From NCBI GenBank assembly GCA_928212115.1, contig CAKMRJ010001112.1, forward strand, positions 409,498,407 to 409,562,406: a DNA stretch of 64,000 nucleotides, read 5' to 3'. Source of the DNA: Lactuca virosa. Its lineage: Eukaryota; Streptophyta; Magnoliopsida; Asterales; Asteraceae. The translations under genes were made by a program, and so were the position numbers. Positions within the stretch are counted from its first letter, which is position 1. Every line of letters starts with the position of its first letter. The notes below the pieces were generated by a model. That model was given only the letters and a program-made list of their open reading frames with translations, searched no databases and had not been told where the DNA came from. Below are positions 22,687-33,212 of this stretch, in pieces.

Positions 22687-22800
22687 CACAGCGTCTACTC
22701 GGCGAGTCGGCTCTTGGAATCGTCGAGTAGGTCATTAATCCCACGTGGCACATCACGACTCTCCTCGACGATTTGTAGCACCGACTCGTCGAGTAGCTCA
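22687..22800. repeat. ACTCGYCGAGT palindrome cluster, promoter-proximal
   Basis: Four copies in 114 bp: TACTCGGCGAGTCGG, GAATCGTCGAGTAGG, CTCCTCGACGAT and GACTCGTCGAGTAGC. It lies between the LTR start and the TATA-like box on the minus strand. Confidence 0.8.
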
Positions 22801-22874
22801 ATAGTCCTCAAAATAATTAAATAAATAAAAAATATACCTGGAATTTTGGATGTTACAATTCTCCCCCACTAGAA

Positions 22875-25800
22875 TCAGACTTCTCCCTCGAAGTCATGAT
22901 CTGGAAATAACTCTGGACATTGCTCTCGTATCTCGGACTCCGGCTCCCAAGTCAACTCGGAACCTCTCCGATGTTGCCACTGGACCTGAACCAGGGCTAC
23001 CTCTTTATTCCTCAGAACCTTCACCTTTCGATCCATGATCGCAATCGACCTTTCAATGTAATTCAGGCTCGCATCCACCTGAATTTCCTCTAATGGAACC
23101 ATTGCCGTCTCATCGGCTATACACTTCCTTAGCTGAGAGACGTGGAAGGTGTTATGAATCTGGATCAACTCCGCAGGTAGCTCCAAACGGTACGCTACCT
23201 TACCCACTCTGGCGGTCACCCTGAAAGGATCGATGTATCGAGGCCCAAGCTTGCCCCTCTTCCTGAATCGGATCACCCCTTTCCACGGGGATACCCTCAG
23301 GAGGACAAAATCTCCAACCTGAAACTCAAGCTTGGATCGTCGCCTGTCTGCGTAACTCTTCTGGCGACTCAGGGCCATCAGTATCCTCTGTCTGACCTGC
23401 TGAATCTGCTCAGTTGTCTTGAGCACTATCTCAGTGCTACCCATCACTCGCTGCCCCACCTCTCCCCAACATATAGGAGTCTGACACCTCCCCCCATAAA
23501 GAAGCTCAAAAGGAGGCGTACCAATACTGGAATAGTGGCTGTTACTGTAAGAAAACTTAGCCAAGGGCAGATATGTGTCCCAACCTCCACCGAAGTCCAA
23601 TACACATGCTCGAAGCATGTCCTTGAGCGTTTGAATCGTCTGCTCACTCTGCCCGTCTGTCTACGGGTGGTAGGCTGTACTAAAGTCTAATCGCGTACCC
23701 AACTCCTCATGAAACTTCTTCCAGAACCTGGAAGTAAAACGCACATCCCGGTCTGACACTATCGATGTCGGCACTCAATGCCGAGCTACCACCTGTCTTA
23801 CATATATCTTGGCCAGTCTCTCTGCAGAAGAACTCTCACTAATAGCAAGGAAGTGAGTGCTCTTCGTCAACCGGTCCACAATCACCCAAATCACGTCTAC
23901 ACCTCGCGCGATCCTTGGCAATTTGGTGATAAAATCAATGGAAATATGTTCCCACTTCCATTGGGGAAGCTCTAGTGGCTGCAACTTGCCATGAGGACGC
24001 TGGAGCTCGGCCTTAACCCGGCGACAGGTCAAGCACCTCTTGACTCCCCAAGCCACGTCTCTCTTCATACAGGGCCACCAATAATATCTCTTCAGGTCCA
24101 AGTACATCTTAGTGGCTCCTGGATGGATCGAGAATCTTGATCTATGCGCCTCCTCCATCAGAATACGGCGAACTCCGCCAGTATAGGGCACCTAAATCCG
24201 TCCTCGGAAAGTCATAAGCCCACGACTGTCTGTCACAAACTCAGGCACCTGCTCAATCACCCGCTCCTTCTTGCGGTTCTCCGGTCTCATGGCATCCACC
24301 TGGGCCTCTCGAATGGTATCTAAGATTGGAGTCATCATCGTCATCCTCATACACACATCTCGGATCGGAGCGCTCTCGGCTCTACGGCTCAGGGCGTCGG
24401 CTACCACATTAGCCTTGCCCGAATGATACAGGATTTCACAGTCATAGTCTTTCACCACATCCAACCACCTCCTCTGTCTCATATTCAGGTTGGGCTGATC
24501 AATGAGATACTTCAGGCTCTTGTGGTCCGTGTATATAGTACACCGAACACCATAAAGATAGTGGCGCCAAATCTTGAGGGGGAACACCACCGCCCCTAAC
24601 TCTAAATCATGGGTGGGATACCTCATCTCGTGAGGCTTCAGCTGCCTCGATGCATATGCTATCACGTGACCCCTCTGCATCAACACTGCACCCATCCCTG
24701 AGATAGACACATCACATTAAACCACAAAGTCCTCCACTCCCTCCGGAAGGGCTAACACCGGAGCTTCGCACAATCTCTAGCGAAGAGTCTCGAATGATGC
24801 CTGCTGCTCAGGCCCCCAAACAAAAGTAACGCCCTTTCGGGTCAACTTGGTGAGAGGAACGACAATCTTGGAGAAATATATGATGAATCTCCGATAGTAG
24901 CCGACCAATCCCAGAAAACTTTTGATCTCGGATGGGGATCTCGGCACCTCCCATCGCATAATCGCCTCAATCTTGGCCGGATCGACCAATATCCCATTCT
25001 GATTGACGAGATGTCCCAAGAATTGGACCTCTCGTAACCAGAAATCACATTTGGAGAATTTGACATACAACCTCTCCGACCTCAAAACCCCAAGAACCTC
25101 TCGCAGATGCTCCTCATGCTGCTCTTTGGATCTCGAATATACTAAGATATCATTGATGAACACGATCACCGGCTCGTCTAAGATAGGCCTGCACACCCGG
25201 TTCATGAGATATATGATTGCCGCCGGTGCATTGGTGAGCCCGAAAGGCATCACCACGAATTCGTAATGCCCATAACGAGTTCTAAAGGCCGTCTTCTGAA
25301 TATCCTCCTCACATACTCTCATCTGGTGATATCCAGATCTAAAATCAATCTTGGAAAACCAAGATGCCCCCTAGAGCTGATCGAAAAAATCATCAATCCT
25401 CGGAAGTGGATAACGGTTCTCGACCGTCAACTTGTTCAACTCTTGGTAATCAATGCACATCCGGTGTGAACCATCCTTTTTCTTGACAAAAAGGATCGGT
25501 GCACCCCATGGCGAGCTACTTGGTCGAATGAATCCCTTCCCCAGCAGCTCCTGAAGCTGTAAGGCTAACTCCTGCATCTCTGGTGGCGCTAGGCGATAAG
25601 GTGCCTTGGCGATAGGCGCCGCTCCTGGAACCAAATCAATCTGAAACTCCACTTGCGTCTCGGGAGGCACACCCGGCAACTCCTCGGGAAAAACATCAGG
25701 AAACTCGCACACTATCGGAACCTCAGAGATATAACTCGGTCTCTCTAATACAGCCTGCGTATCCATCACGTACGCCAGAAAACCCATACAACCCTGTTGT

Positions 25801-25880
25801 AATCTCTGGCTCGCTCTGGCAGTAGAGCAGAAAGTTGATCCAGATCTAGTACCCTCATCGTACACCGTAAGTACTCCCCC
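22875..25880 (-). pseudogene. Gypsy pol: RT, RNase H, integrase, chromodomain
   Basis: RT starts in 25865-25371 (FPDVFPEELPGVPP, then PYRLAPPEMQEL and KKDGSHRMCIDYQELN). A stop at about 25371 precedes 25322-24777 (MPFGLTNAP, FINDILVYS). RNase H is at 24710-24192 (YTDHKSLKYLIDQPNLNMRQ and VVADALSRR). Integrase is at 24191-23775 (zinc-finger HPGATKMYLDLKRYYWWPCM..CLTC, then ISIDFITKLP) and, after a stop, 23774-23618 (SIVSDRDVRFTSRF). The integrase tail and chromodomain are at 23618-22875 (WDTYLPLAKFSYSNS, VGDFVLLRVSPWKG, QWQHRRGSELTWEPE). The catalytic YxDD of RT reads FIND at 25149-25160: the first Asp is Asn, a GAT-to-AAT change. Stops, plus this substitution, predict no activity. Confidence 0.85.
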
Positions 25881-25889
25881 ACTAGGGTC

Positions 25890-27435
25890 TCATATAGTCA
25901 CTAAATGTCGCTTGCGGTCTATCATAGCTCCAAAACGACTCAACCAATCCATGCCCACTATGACACAGACATCACCAATAGCGATTGGTACCTGGTCTAT
26001 CAGAAACTTAACACCAAAAATCTCTAGAATGCACTCACGGATCACGTCAGTAGCAAAAACCGCATGCTTGACGGCCATAGAAACCCTCAGAGGTCGACTC
26101 AACGCCTCACGTCGGATACTGATGTGGCGGCTAAAAGCTATGGACACAAAAGATCGACTCGCACCCGAGTCAAATAACACCAAAGCAGGTACAAAACTCA
26201 CAAGAAAAGTACCTATACACAACACAATATAAGCACAAAATATCTCAAAAGAATAATAATAAGAATACATACGGGCTACGACGTCAGGTGCTGTGCGGAC
26301 CTCCTCCGCTGTCAGCTGAAAGGCTCTCCCATGAACCCTCGGTGTCTCGGCCTTTGCTGGCCGACTCTCAGTAGCACGCAAAGAAGCAGGTGCAGATCCC
26401 TGGGCTGATCCCTGCACGAGCTGAGGGCACTCGGCCTTGCAGTGGCCGGTCTGGTTGCAATGGAAGCAAACCGAGAACCCCTTGGGGCAATCCTTCACAA
26501 TGTGCCCGTTCTTGCCACACTTGTAGCAAATCCCCACACGGCACGACCCCTCGTGGATCTTGCCGCACTTGCCACAAGTGCGGCCCTTCCGGCCCCCAGC
26601 TCTGGCATCGACGGGCTTAGCCCGCTTTGTTGTCGGCTGCGACTACACTGGCCTCCAGTCCCTACCCACTCCTTCTCCTCCCTTAATCTGTAGCTCAAGT
26701 TCAATATCCCTCCTCCTGGAATTGGCCTGAAGCTCGGCCAACGTCCTGTATGACGATTTTTCCACGAACTCTCGTATATCCCTCCTCAGTATGCTCAAAT
26801 ATCGGCTCACACGTGCCTGCTCAGTGGACACGTGTTCAGGGCAAAACATCGCCCTCTCGTGGAACATCCTCGAAATCTCAGTCACTGACTCTATCTTCTG
26901 CTTGAGAGACAGAAACTCCTGTGCCAAACGTTCCCTTTCCACCGGGGGAACATACTCTTATCGGAACATCTGAACAAACCTTTCCCATGTCATTACAGCA
27001 TGATCTGGCTGTCACAAACTTCCAACAGTCCTTCGCTCCCAAGCGAAGCTGGTTCAGTGCAAAGCGAACTCTCAAGTGATCTGGGCATGAACATGTGTAA
27101 AAAAACCCCTCGATATCAGAGATCCATCTCATCAAAGCAATTGGATCCTGTGTCCCATCAAACTTTGGTGGCTTCGTGTTGCTGAACTCCCGGAACAACA
27201 ACGAGTCACCTCCCTGTGGCCTAGCAGCGGCGACAGTTGCAGTGGCGGCAGCAGCAGCAACCTCAGTGACAGTAGCGTATCGCTCATCAAACGTCTCAAT
27301 CAGGGTGGTCTTAATAAACCCAAACATCTCGGGAATCTATGCTTGGATAGTTGCGGCCACTTCCTCGTGAATCATCCTTCAAATCTCATCATCACTAGTC
27401 CCACTGCCTCCAGGGTTGTGGCGTGTACCCGCCAT
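25890..27435 (-). pseudogene. Gypsy gag and protease
   Basis: Starts at ATG 27435 (MAGTRHNPGGSGTSDDEI), with an in-frame TGA soon after. Capsid (FSNTKPPKFDGTQDP, MRWISDIEGFF) spans about 27200-26960. A frameshift near 26,950 leads to RLAQEFLSLKQ (26942-26643). Then come three nucleocapsid knuckles: CGKCGKIHEGSC, CYKCGKNGHIVKDC and CFHCNQTGHCKAEC (26580-26420). The protease is intact at its active site (VLFDSGASRSFVS, about 26160) and ends in IVGMDWLSRFGA. The Ala-rich run near 27,260 (VAAAAATATVAAA) is typical of these gags. Two or three lesions disable the ORF. Confidence 0.85.
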
Positions 27436-27895
27436 GATGCCTCTGAAACACAACAAAAAAACATCAGAGACTCGCTCAAGCATACTCACACTCGATCACT
27501 CATCCCTACTTGTTCCTTAGTTTCCTAAGGATTCTTACTTGGGTCGCATACAGATCTAGTGTTTTCAGTAGTACGGGACCAATACTACCTTCCACACCCG
27601 GCCTGTAGTCACCGCAAGTCCTCCTCCTAGGATTCTAATTCCCAGGTACTCTATCTCTCTCGAATATCAAACTACTCTCGTCTTAGAATTCTCTCTCTAT
27701 GTGTTCCTGCTCACTACTCTCATTAGCACATACTCATAGCACATAACAGGTAGCAACGACTCCTAAGCTAAGACATCACAAATCAGGCAACCCTAGCCCT
27801 AAGATATGAAATACCTAGCTCATTCCCTAGCATGCATCACTATTATTTCATAAATATCTCATAACACACTAAGTAAGGGTATTTTGGGAAATCAC
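27436..27895 (-). other. Untranslated leader of the chromovirus
   Basis: Sequence upstream of the gag ATG on the minus strand. It is pyrimidine-rich in its right half on the plus strand and has no ORF. No tRNA-Met primer site or LTR end was found before the junction with LTR-like sequence at about 27,896, so the 5' end is missing. Confidence 0.5.
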
Positions 27896-29107
27896 TGTTC
27901 GGGCTCTGGCTGATTGTACACACTTCTCCATCTCGATCTCAATATGAAAGTTTTAGTAGTCGTGAATACAAACCCGATAAGGACCCTCAGAATCTGACGA
28001 AGTATGGACAAGTTATGATTTTTTAGAAATATAATGCATACAGTCTTGTTTATAAAATATAAAGTGAAAATAGATTGCAAATTTGTTGTTAAGATCTAAA
28101 TGAAAATTGTAGTACACGTAAATATGAATATGTGGATAAAAAGAACGTTGAAAACTGAACTTGTATGCGAAAGTTACGATTTTCCGAAGAAATATAGAAT
28201 TTACCTACAGCTGGCAGCACTAGGCTGCCAAGCGGCCACATGGCAGCTATAGAACGCTCAACCCCACCAACCACCAAGTGACATGGCAACACTGAAATCC
28301 ACCACATAGGGAGCGGTGCTCTTTTTGAGAAAATTTCCTATATATAGAAAAGAGACTCCTCATTAATTGCTTGCTAATTTCGATCGAATTATCTCTCAAC
28401 CCTAAATATTTTAGTCCCTCATGATTTGATTTGTTCGTTTTTAAGTGTCGTTGGCAAAATGCTGGAGCGATGGAGAATCTTTTAATAAAAAGATTCAACG
28501 AAGAAGTCACTTTTGTGAAATCCCAAGTTTTCGGTAGACGATCCAGCAAAGGTAATTTGCACTTACCACACTTGTTAAGTGCAACTTATATTGTGCTTAT
28601 TGACGTTGTTATGAACCTATAAATAAGATTTATCAGAAATACAAGTTATAATACTGATTGATCTACTTACGGGCGTGTTGTCTAGGAAAGATCTTAGTCA
28701 GGTGTTTAAAGTGAATTTTCCAAATTGTATATTTATATACCCAACAGATCTTACCTGCAATATCATCTTACCTGGGCATTCCTTATTTGATAGAACTTGG
28801 TATTCTTTAGGATTAATGAAGAATCTATGATATAGTTAATATAATCTTGAATAATATAAATATAAGTGAAAACTAAAACTTAGTAACAAATTGTATTTCG
28901 GTCATTTAAAAATGAAAACCAAAGTATTCGACGAGGAGCTAACTCACCCGCAAAGCTTCCACCTTTAATAAGGTTAGTGCATAGTTACTTTCAGGACAAA
29001 CAATATTAATATAAGTATTTGTTAAAAGATTGAATGTATACTGGATTCTTACTATTTGTATTTTATGCTAAATGTATACCCTATGTTGTGATAGTATTGC
29101 ATAAACA
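27896..29107 (+). mobile_element. Second gypsy LTR-like segment, related to 17.3-19.1 kb
   Basis: The segment 28620-28850 aligns with 18360-18600 (AAATAAGATTTATC, TTGATCTACTTACG, GTTGTCTAGGA, CTTACCTGGxxATTCCTTATT). Upstream it has the same order of parts: AACAAGTTATGATTTT phrase, GC-rich inverted words (GGCAGCACTAGGCTGCC at 28212-28228), TATA box (TCCTATATATAG, about 28337). No internal region. Both boundaries are indistinct: left against the chromovirus leader, right against copia copy B at about 29108. Confidence 0.5.
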
Positions 29108-29330
29108 AGAAATTTGTGGATGTGGCAAAAAGGGGCATTGGAAAAGAAGCTGTCTGAAATACATGCACGAGTTGAAAGATGGGAAGATCAAACCATATGG
29201 CTCCTTGTTAGGTACATAAAATATCCAAATCACTAACACACAACTTTATCATTCTTGGATCCTTGATACTGGATGTGATTTTCACATTTCTTCTGATGTG
29301 CAAGGTCTGAGAGAAAATGAAGAAGTGGAG
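29108..29330 (+). pseudogene. Copia copy B gag knuckle and protease start
   Basis: CGKKGHWKRSCLKYMHELKD (29124 onward) is the nucleocapsid knuckle region, followed by TQLYHSWILDTGCDFHIS, the protease active-site region with the DTG intact, and QGLRENEEVE. It aligns with copy A 16810-17010. Upstream gag and the 5' LTR of this copy are absent. At 29330 it is interrupted by the Sirevirus-like element and continues at 42346. Confidence 0.8.
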
Positions 29331-29671
29331 TGTTGGGTTGAATAAGTGTTGCGTCATGGGCTCGGTCCTTAGCCCAGTTTTGCTATCAGGTTGGGCCTGT
29401 CTAACCGTGATTGTTTTGTTTAGGGTTTAGTATTTAAGGTGCATGCATGCAGCCTTTAAGAGTAGCGCTTTGATTATTATTAATTTTGTTCTTGTACTAC
29501 AAACCCTAGCTCGCCTCTACAGTGGAAGTTCTTTGTCGAGCTCTGGTGAGGCGTGACTACATTTGAATCATTAAGCATCATTTGATTCTATATTGTTTTC
29601 TTTGTGTTTATTTGATTTTATTGTTTAACCTGTTGAAGATCTAATCGATCTAAGAGTTTTTCAACTCAACA
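29331..29671 (+). repeat. 5' LTR of the Sirevirus-like element
   Basis: Begins TGTTGGGTTGAATAAG and ends TTTCAACTCAACA. It includes GTGCATGCATGCAGCC and ends directly before the primer site. Confidence 0.95.
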
Positions 29672-29673
29672 AT

Positions 29674-29685
29674 TGGTATCAGAGC
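29674..29685 (+). promoter_or_regulatory. Primer-binding site (initiator tRNA-Met)
   Basis: TGGTATCAGAGC, two bases after the LTR end, followed by AGGAG. Confidence 0.92.
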
Positions 29686-29867
29686 AGGAGACTGTGTAAT
29701 TCATACACATCTCTTCTGTTGAAGAAGATCTTAGGGTTTTTCCGCTTAGATTGATATTACTAGAGTCGTCATCTGCCATTGACGTGGTTCTTTAAATATT
29801 CGATCGTACCCTAACATTATTTACAAGTCTGATCTTAAGCAGGTTTTAAACAAACATCGACACATCC

Positions 29868-32411
29868 ATGGATGATTCTCAGTCAAACCCAATCAACATC
29901 TCAAACAGCATAGGATCGACGACAAGGATTCCTATTTTATACACTCAAGATTATGAGGTATGGGCGCATCACTTTGAAGACTACGTGATTGGCTCAGAAG
30001 ATAATGGATACTTAATCTAGGAGGCGATCATTGTTGGTCCATTCGTTCATGCAAGTACCTCAAGAGTTGTTAAAACTCAAAAGGAATATAATCAACTCAT
30101 AGGTGACGTGAAAGATATACCTCAAGATGAGAAGGAAAAGTTTCAGTGCAATATCAAAGCTTTAAGGATGATTAGGTTTGCGTTACAGTCAGACACGTTT
30201 CGGCTGGTAAGCTCATGCTCGACAGCAAAGGAAATATGGGTCAGGTTGAAGGAATTGTACTCTACAGATGAAGATCTTGAGCACTCAATCCAAGCATTGT
30301 TGCTCTCAGAATTTGGTGATTTCAAGCAGAAGACTGATGAGAAGCTTGTTCAATCCTTCGATCGCTTCAATCATCTCTTAAGCAAGATGATTAAGCATGG
30401 GATCGAAAGGAAGGTCATCGAACAGAAGGCAACATTCATGAACGGCCTTAGATCGGAATGGATGGCTGTGGTGTCAACAGTGAAGGCACATAAACAGTTC
30501 AAAAATTATTCTCTTGCAAAACTGGTGGGGATACTAAAGTCGCATGAAAATGCCTTGACTAAAGAAACGAATGTGGTTTCTAGCATGGGATCCTTGGCCC
30601 TAATCTCAACAGGTAAGAATACTGCTGAGGAAGAAGAAGATTTAGATCTCTCTGAATATGATCTAACAAGCGAAGATTATGCTCTGATGGTGTCAAATCC
30701 CAAGAAGTTCATCAAGAGAAGGTTCTCAACAAACAAGAACCGAAACTGGCAAGGCAGTTACAGTGCTGAGAAAGCAAAGGAGGAACCGAAAAGTATTACT
30801 CAGACTGAAGAACCAAAGAGGGAACTGAAACTTGGAGGTGACTCGGGCTTTACCTGTCACTACTGTGGAGGCAAAAATCACTTCGCCAAAGACTGCATGC
30901 TGAGAAAGATGTCTGAGAAGATCGAAGATGAGGACGAGGAAGCGAACCTCACAAGGCGTTTAGAGGAAATCAAGAAGAAGAAAGCAGGATCTAACAACAC
31001 TATGAATGCTCTCGTTGTGCAGGGAAATGTTGCTGATGATGAATTTGGAGGTGTTGAAGTTTGGTGGACTGATTCAGAGGACGAAGAAGTGAGGAAGCCG
31101 ACTCATGGCAGGGCTTTGTTGGTGAAGGAAGAGGATACTGCAGGGAGGTGTTTGATGGTGACCTCTGGAGTGTCACACATGCGAGGCTATACCACTGACG
31201 GGGAACATGACGGAGATAAGGAGAGAGAAGACCGTTGTTTTGTAGCGAAACCTGTTAGTCAGCAGATCAACGAATGCGATGAGTTGATCCAGAAGGTACA
31301 ATCTATTCTTATCTCTCTGAAAATTCCAATAACTAACTACGAAAAGGAACTCAATGGATTAAAATCTAAATTTTCTAGTTTAAGTGGAAGTTTAACTCAA
31401 ACTCGAGTCACAAACTGTAACCTAACTGATCAAATCAGCAGGGTCTCATCGAAGAGTGAGGAGAGGCGAATGTGGATTGAGCAGAAGGAGAAGGAATTGA
31501 TTAGGTCTAGGGATGAAACAATTTATTTGCAAAGAGATAATTTGAAGCTTTTAAAACAACGAAATGTTTTTTGTTTAATTGCTAAGCGGTTATATACCAA
31601 TATTACTCAATTTCATATTGATTGTGAAATAAGAAAGAAGATACATCGTATGATTTTACCCTTCCTTGAGTTAAAGGAGGATGAAATCGATGCTGATGCA
31701 TATAACTGCGAAAGCGTTGTTTCTTCAGAGGATATTTCTCATGCTTACAGAATTGGTCTTGACAAAATAGAGTCCTTCATAAAGTCCAAAGACCATAAGG
31801 ACATGCTCAAAAATTTATTGGATAAAAATGACAAATTGAAAATCCAAACCGAAACCATACAAAAATTTGACTTATTGAATGCTAAGTTGAGTTCAGAAAA
31901 TAAAATTGATGTTGAGAATATTTCTGAATTCGATGAGGATGATGATATGAGTGTCATTTCTGTGGATGACGTGGTTGATTGTTCAGAATTTGTCAAAAGC
32001 GAACCCGAAACTAACAAAAATCTTATTTCTGAAAATTCGGTTGAGTTTGCTCGTTTGTTCAAAGACAAGACCAAAGTCCTTAAAGAAAAGGCCGTTGTGT
32101 ATCAAAAGGTCCAAACTACTCCAAATCAGGTGTACGAAGTTAATGGAGTTACTTTGCAACAAACAGCCGAACTGACGACAATAGTTGCAGAAGATAATGC
32201 TAAAGGCTGTGATGAATATTTTTGGTCAGCACCCATTGATAATGTAGATGAAACAGTAGGTCTGTCACAGAAAACTTCATGGAGAGTGAAAGGAAGATAT
32301 GTTGTTGAAGCACTTAATGATCCTACTCGTTTTGATGAGCCTAGCACAAGTGGTACCAAAATGCCTTCAGACGAACAAGTCGTAGTCTCTAGCGAAATCT
32401 CTTCACTTTAG
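29868..32411 (+). pseudogene. Sirevirus gag (one in-frame stop)
   Basis: The natural start is ATG 29868 (MDDSQSNPINISNSIGSTTR). The only lesion is a TAG at 30018-30020, probably from a Trp codon, after which 767 codons are open from 30108 to 32411. The N-terminal capsid (UBN2/Retrotran_gag type: IWVRLKELYSTDEDLEHSIQ, EQKATFMNGLRSEW) covers roughly residues 1-300. One CCHC knuckle (CHYCGGKNHFAKDC) lies at 30855-30896. Then comes a long acidic, coiled-coil-like C-terminal half (EDEDEEANLTRRLEEIKKK, NCNLTDQISRVSSKSEERR), unusual for copia but expected in Sireviruses with oversized gag. The same frame continues into pol, separated by the TAG at 32409 and further lesions. Confidence 0.85.
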
Positions 32412-33209
32412 AGCGAAGCTTGTGTTCAAAAATCTGAGAAAAAGGCTAACATCCACAGAAATCCAAAACAGGTGAAAGAACGAAAGTATCAAAGGAATGT
32501 GAGGTACAAGAAAAACCTTACTGAAAGGAAGCAGTTCTGGCGTTCTCAAAATTCCAACTACGTTCGCTATGAAAAACCTTCTAAGCAAAAGGAGGAAGGA
32601 AAAGAAAACTCCAGCATTCACACTTAGCATGGCAACAACAACCGAAAACAGAGTTTCGGTCCTCAGAAGCATCTCAACCGAAAGAAGCATATCGGTCCTA
32701 ATTATCAGTCCAACCAAAAAACAGAGTTTCGGTCCACCAAAGAATGTCAACTGAACTCAAGGCTTCGGTTCTCGAGATGAGAAAAACCAAAAGGGTGGTT
32801 TCGGTTCTAGACTAATCAGTGAGCAGAAACGAAGGGAAAGTAATTTTCGCTCTCAATCACAAAAGAACCATATCCAAAAAGCTAACTCCGTTTCCAAATC
32901 TCATTTCCCTAGTTCTAACCATCACTCACAGAATGATCAAAAGGGAAAAAAAATCTTTGTCCAGATCATGCAAAGAATTCTTCAATTAAACCTGATGTAG
33001 ATCGAAAGTATGCTAACGTAAAATACACATATTCGGCAACTCCACCTAAAGTGTTTAAATCAGATAAAATCAAAGTTTTCACCTTAAAAAGAAAAGATGA
33101 AACGACGTTAATAAAAAGAACCTTTTTGGTTGATATTTCACTTACAAATCCCTGTTCTGTAAAAGGCTCACAAGGACCCAAGACACTTTGGGTTCCTAAA
33201 TCTGCTTAA
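32412..33209 (+). pseudogene. Gag-pol junction region, broken in frame
   Basis: The gag frame reads on past TAG 32409 (EACVQKSEKKANIHRNPKQV, KERKYQRNVRYKKNL) to a stop at 32626-32628, then QSFGPQKHLNRKKHIGPN-type repeats. A shift of frame near 32,775 (DEKNQKGGFGSRLISEQKR) and another near 32,999 lead to KGSQGPKTLWVPKSA. A TAA at 33207-33209 then separates it from the protease. The region was presumably coding in the ancestor: a basic, repetitive spacer. TCTGCTTAATTTTTGCAG at the end also looks like a splice acceptor. Confidence 0.6.
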
Positions 33210-33212
33210 TTT

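Larger units (their letters stand above)
21185..22857 (-). repeat. 3' LTR (1,673 bp) of the Tekay-like chromovirus
   Basis: Bounded by TGTAACAACG on the left and GGATGTTACA on the right, next to the polypurine tract of the internal region. On the minus strand a TATA-like CCTATTTAAAGG lies at about 22,650. Two clusters of ACTCGYCGAGT words flank that promoter region. Confidence 0.85.
21185..27895 (-). mobile_element. Tekay-like chromovirus (Ty3/gypsy), minus strand, nearly complete
   Basis: Minus-strand order: leader, gag with three knuckles, protease, RT, RNase H, integrase, chromodomain, purine tract (AGTGGGGGAGAAT), 3' LTR. The gag-protease-RT-RNase H-integrase order and a C-terminal chromodomain define chromoviruses; Tekay/Del assignment is from general resemblance. 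The 5' LTR is not found: at about 27,896 the leader meets plus-oriented LTR-like sequence. Damage is limited to a handful of stops and frameshifts, so it is younger than the gypsy relic at 1-6.2 kb. Confidence 0.8.
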
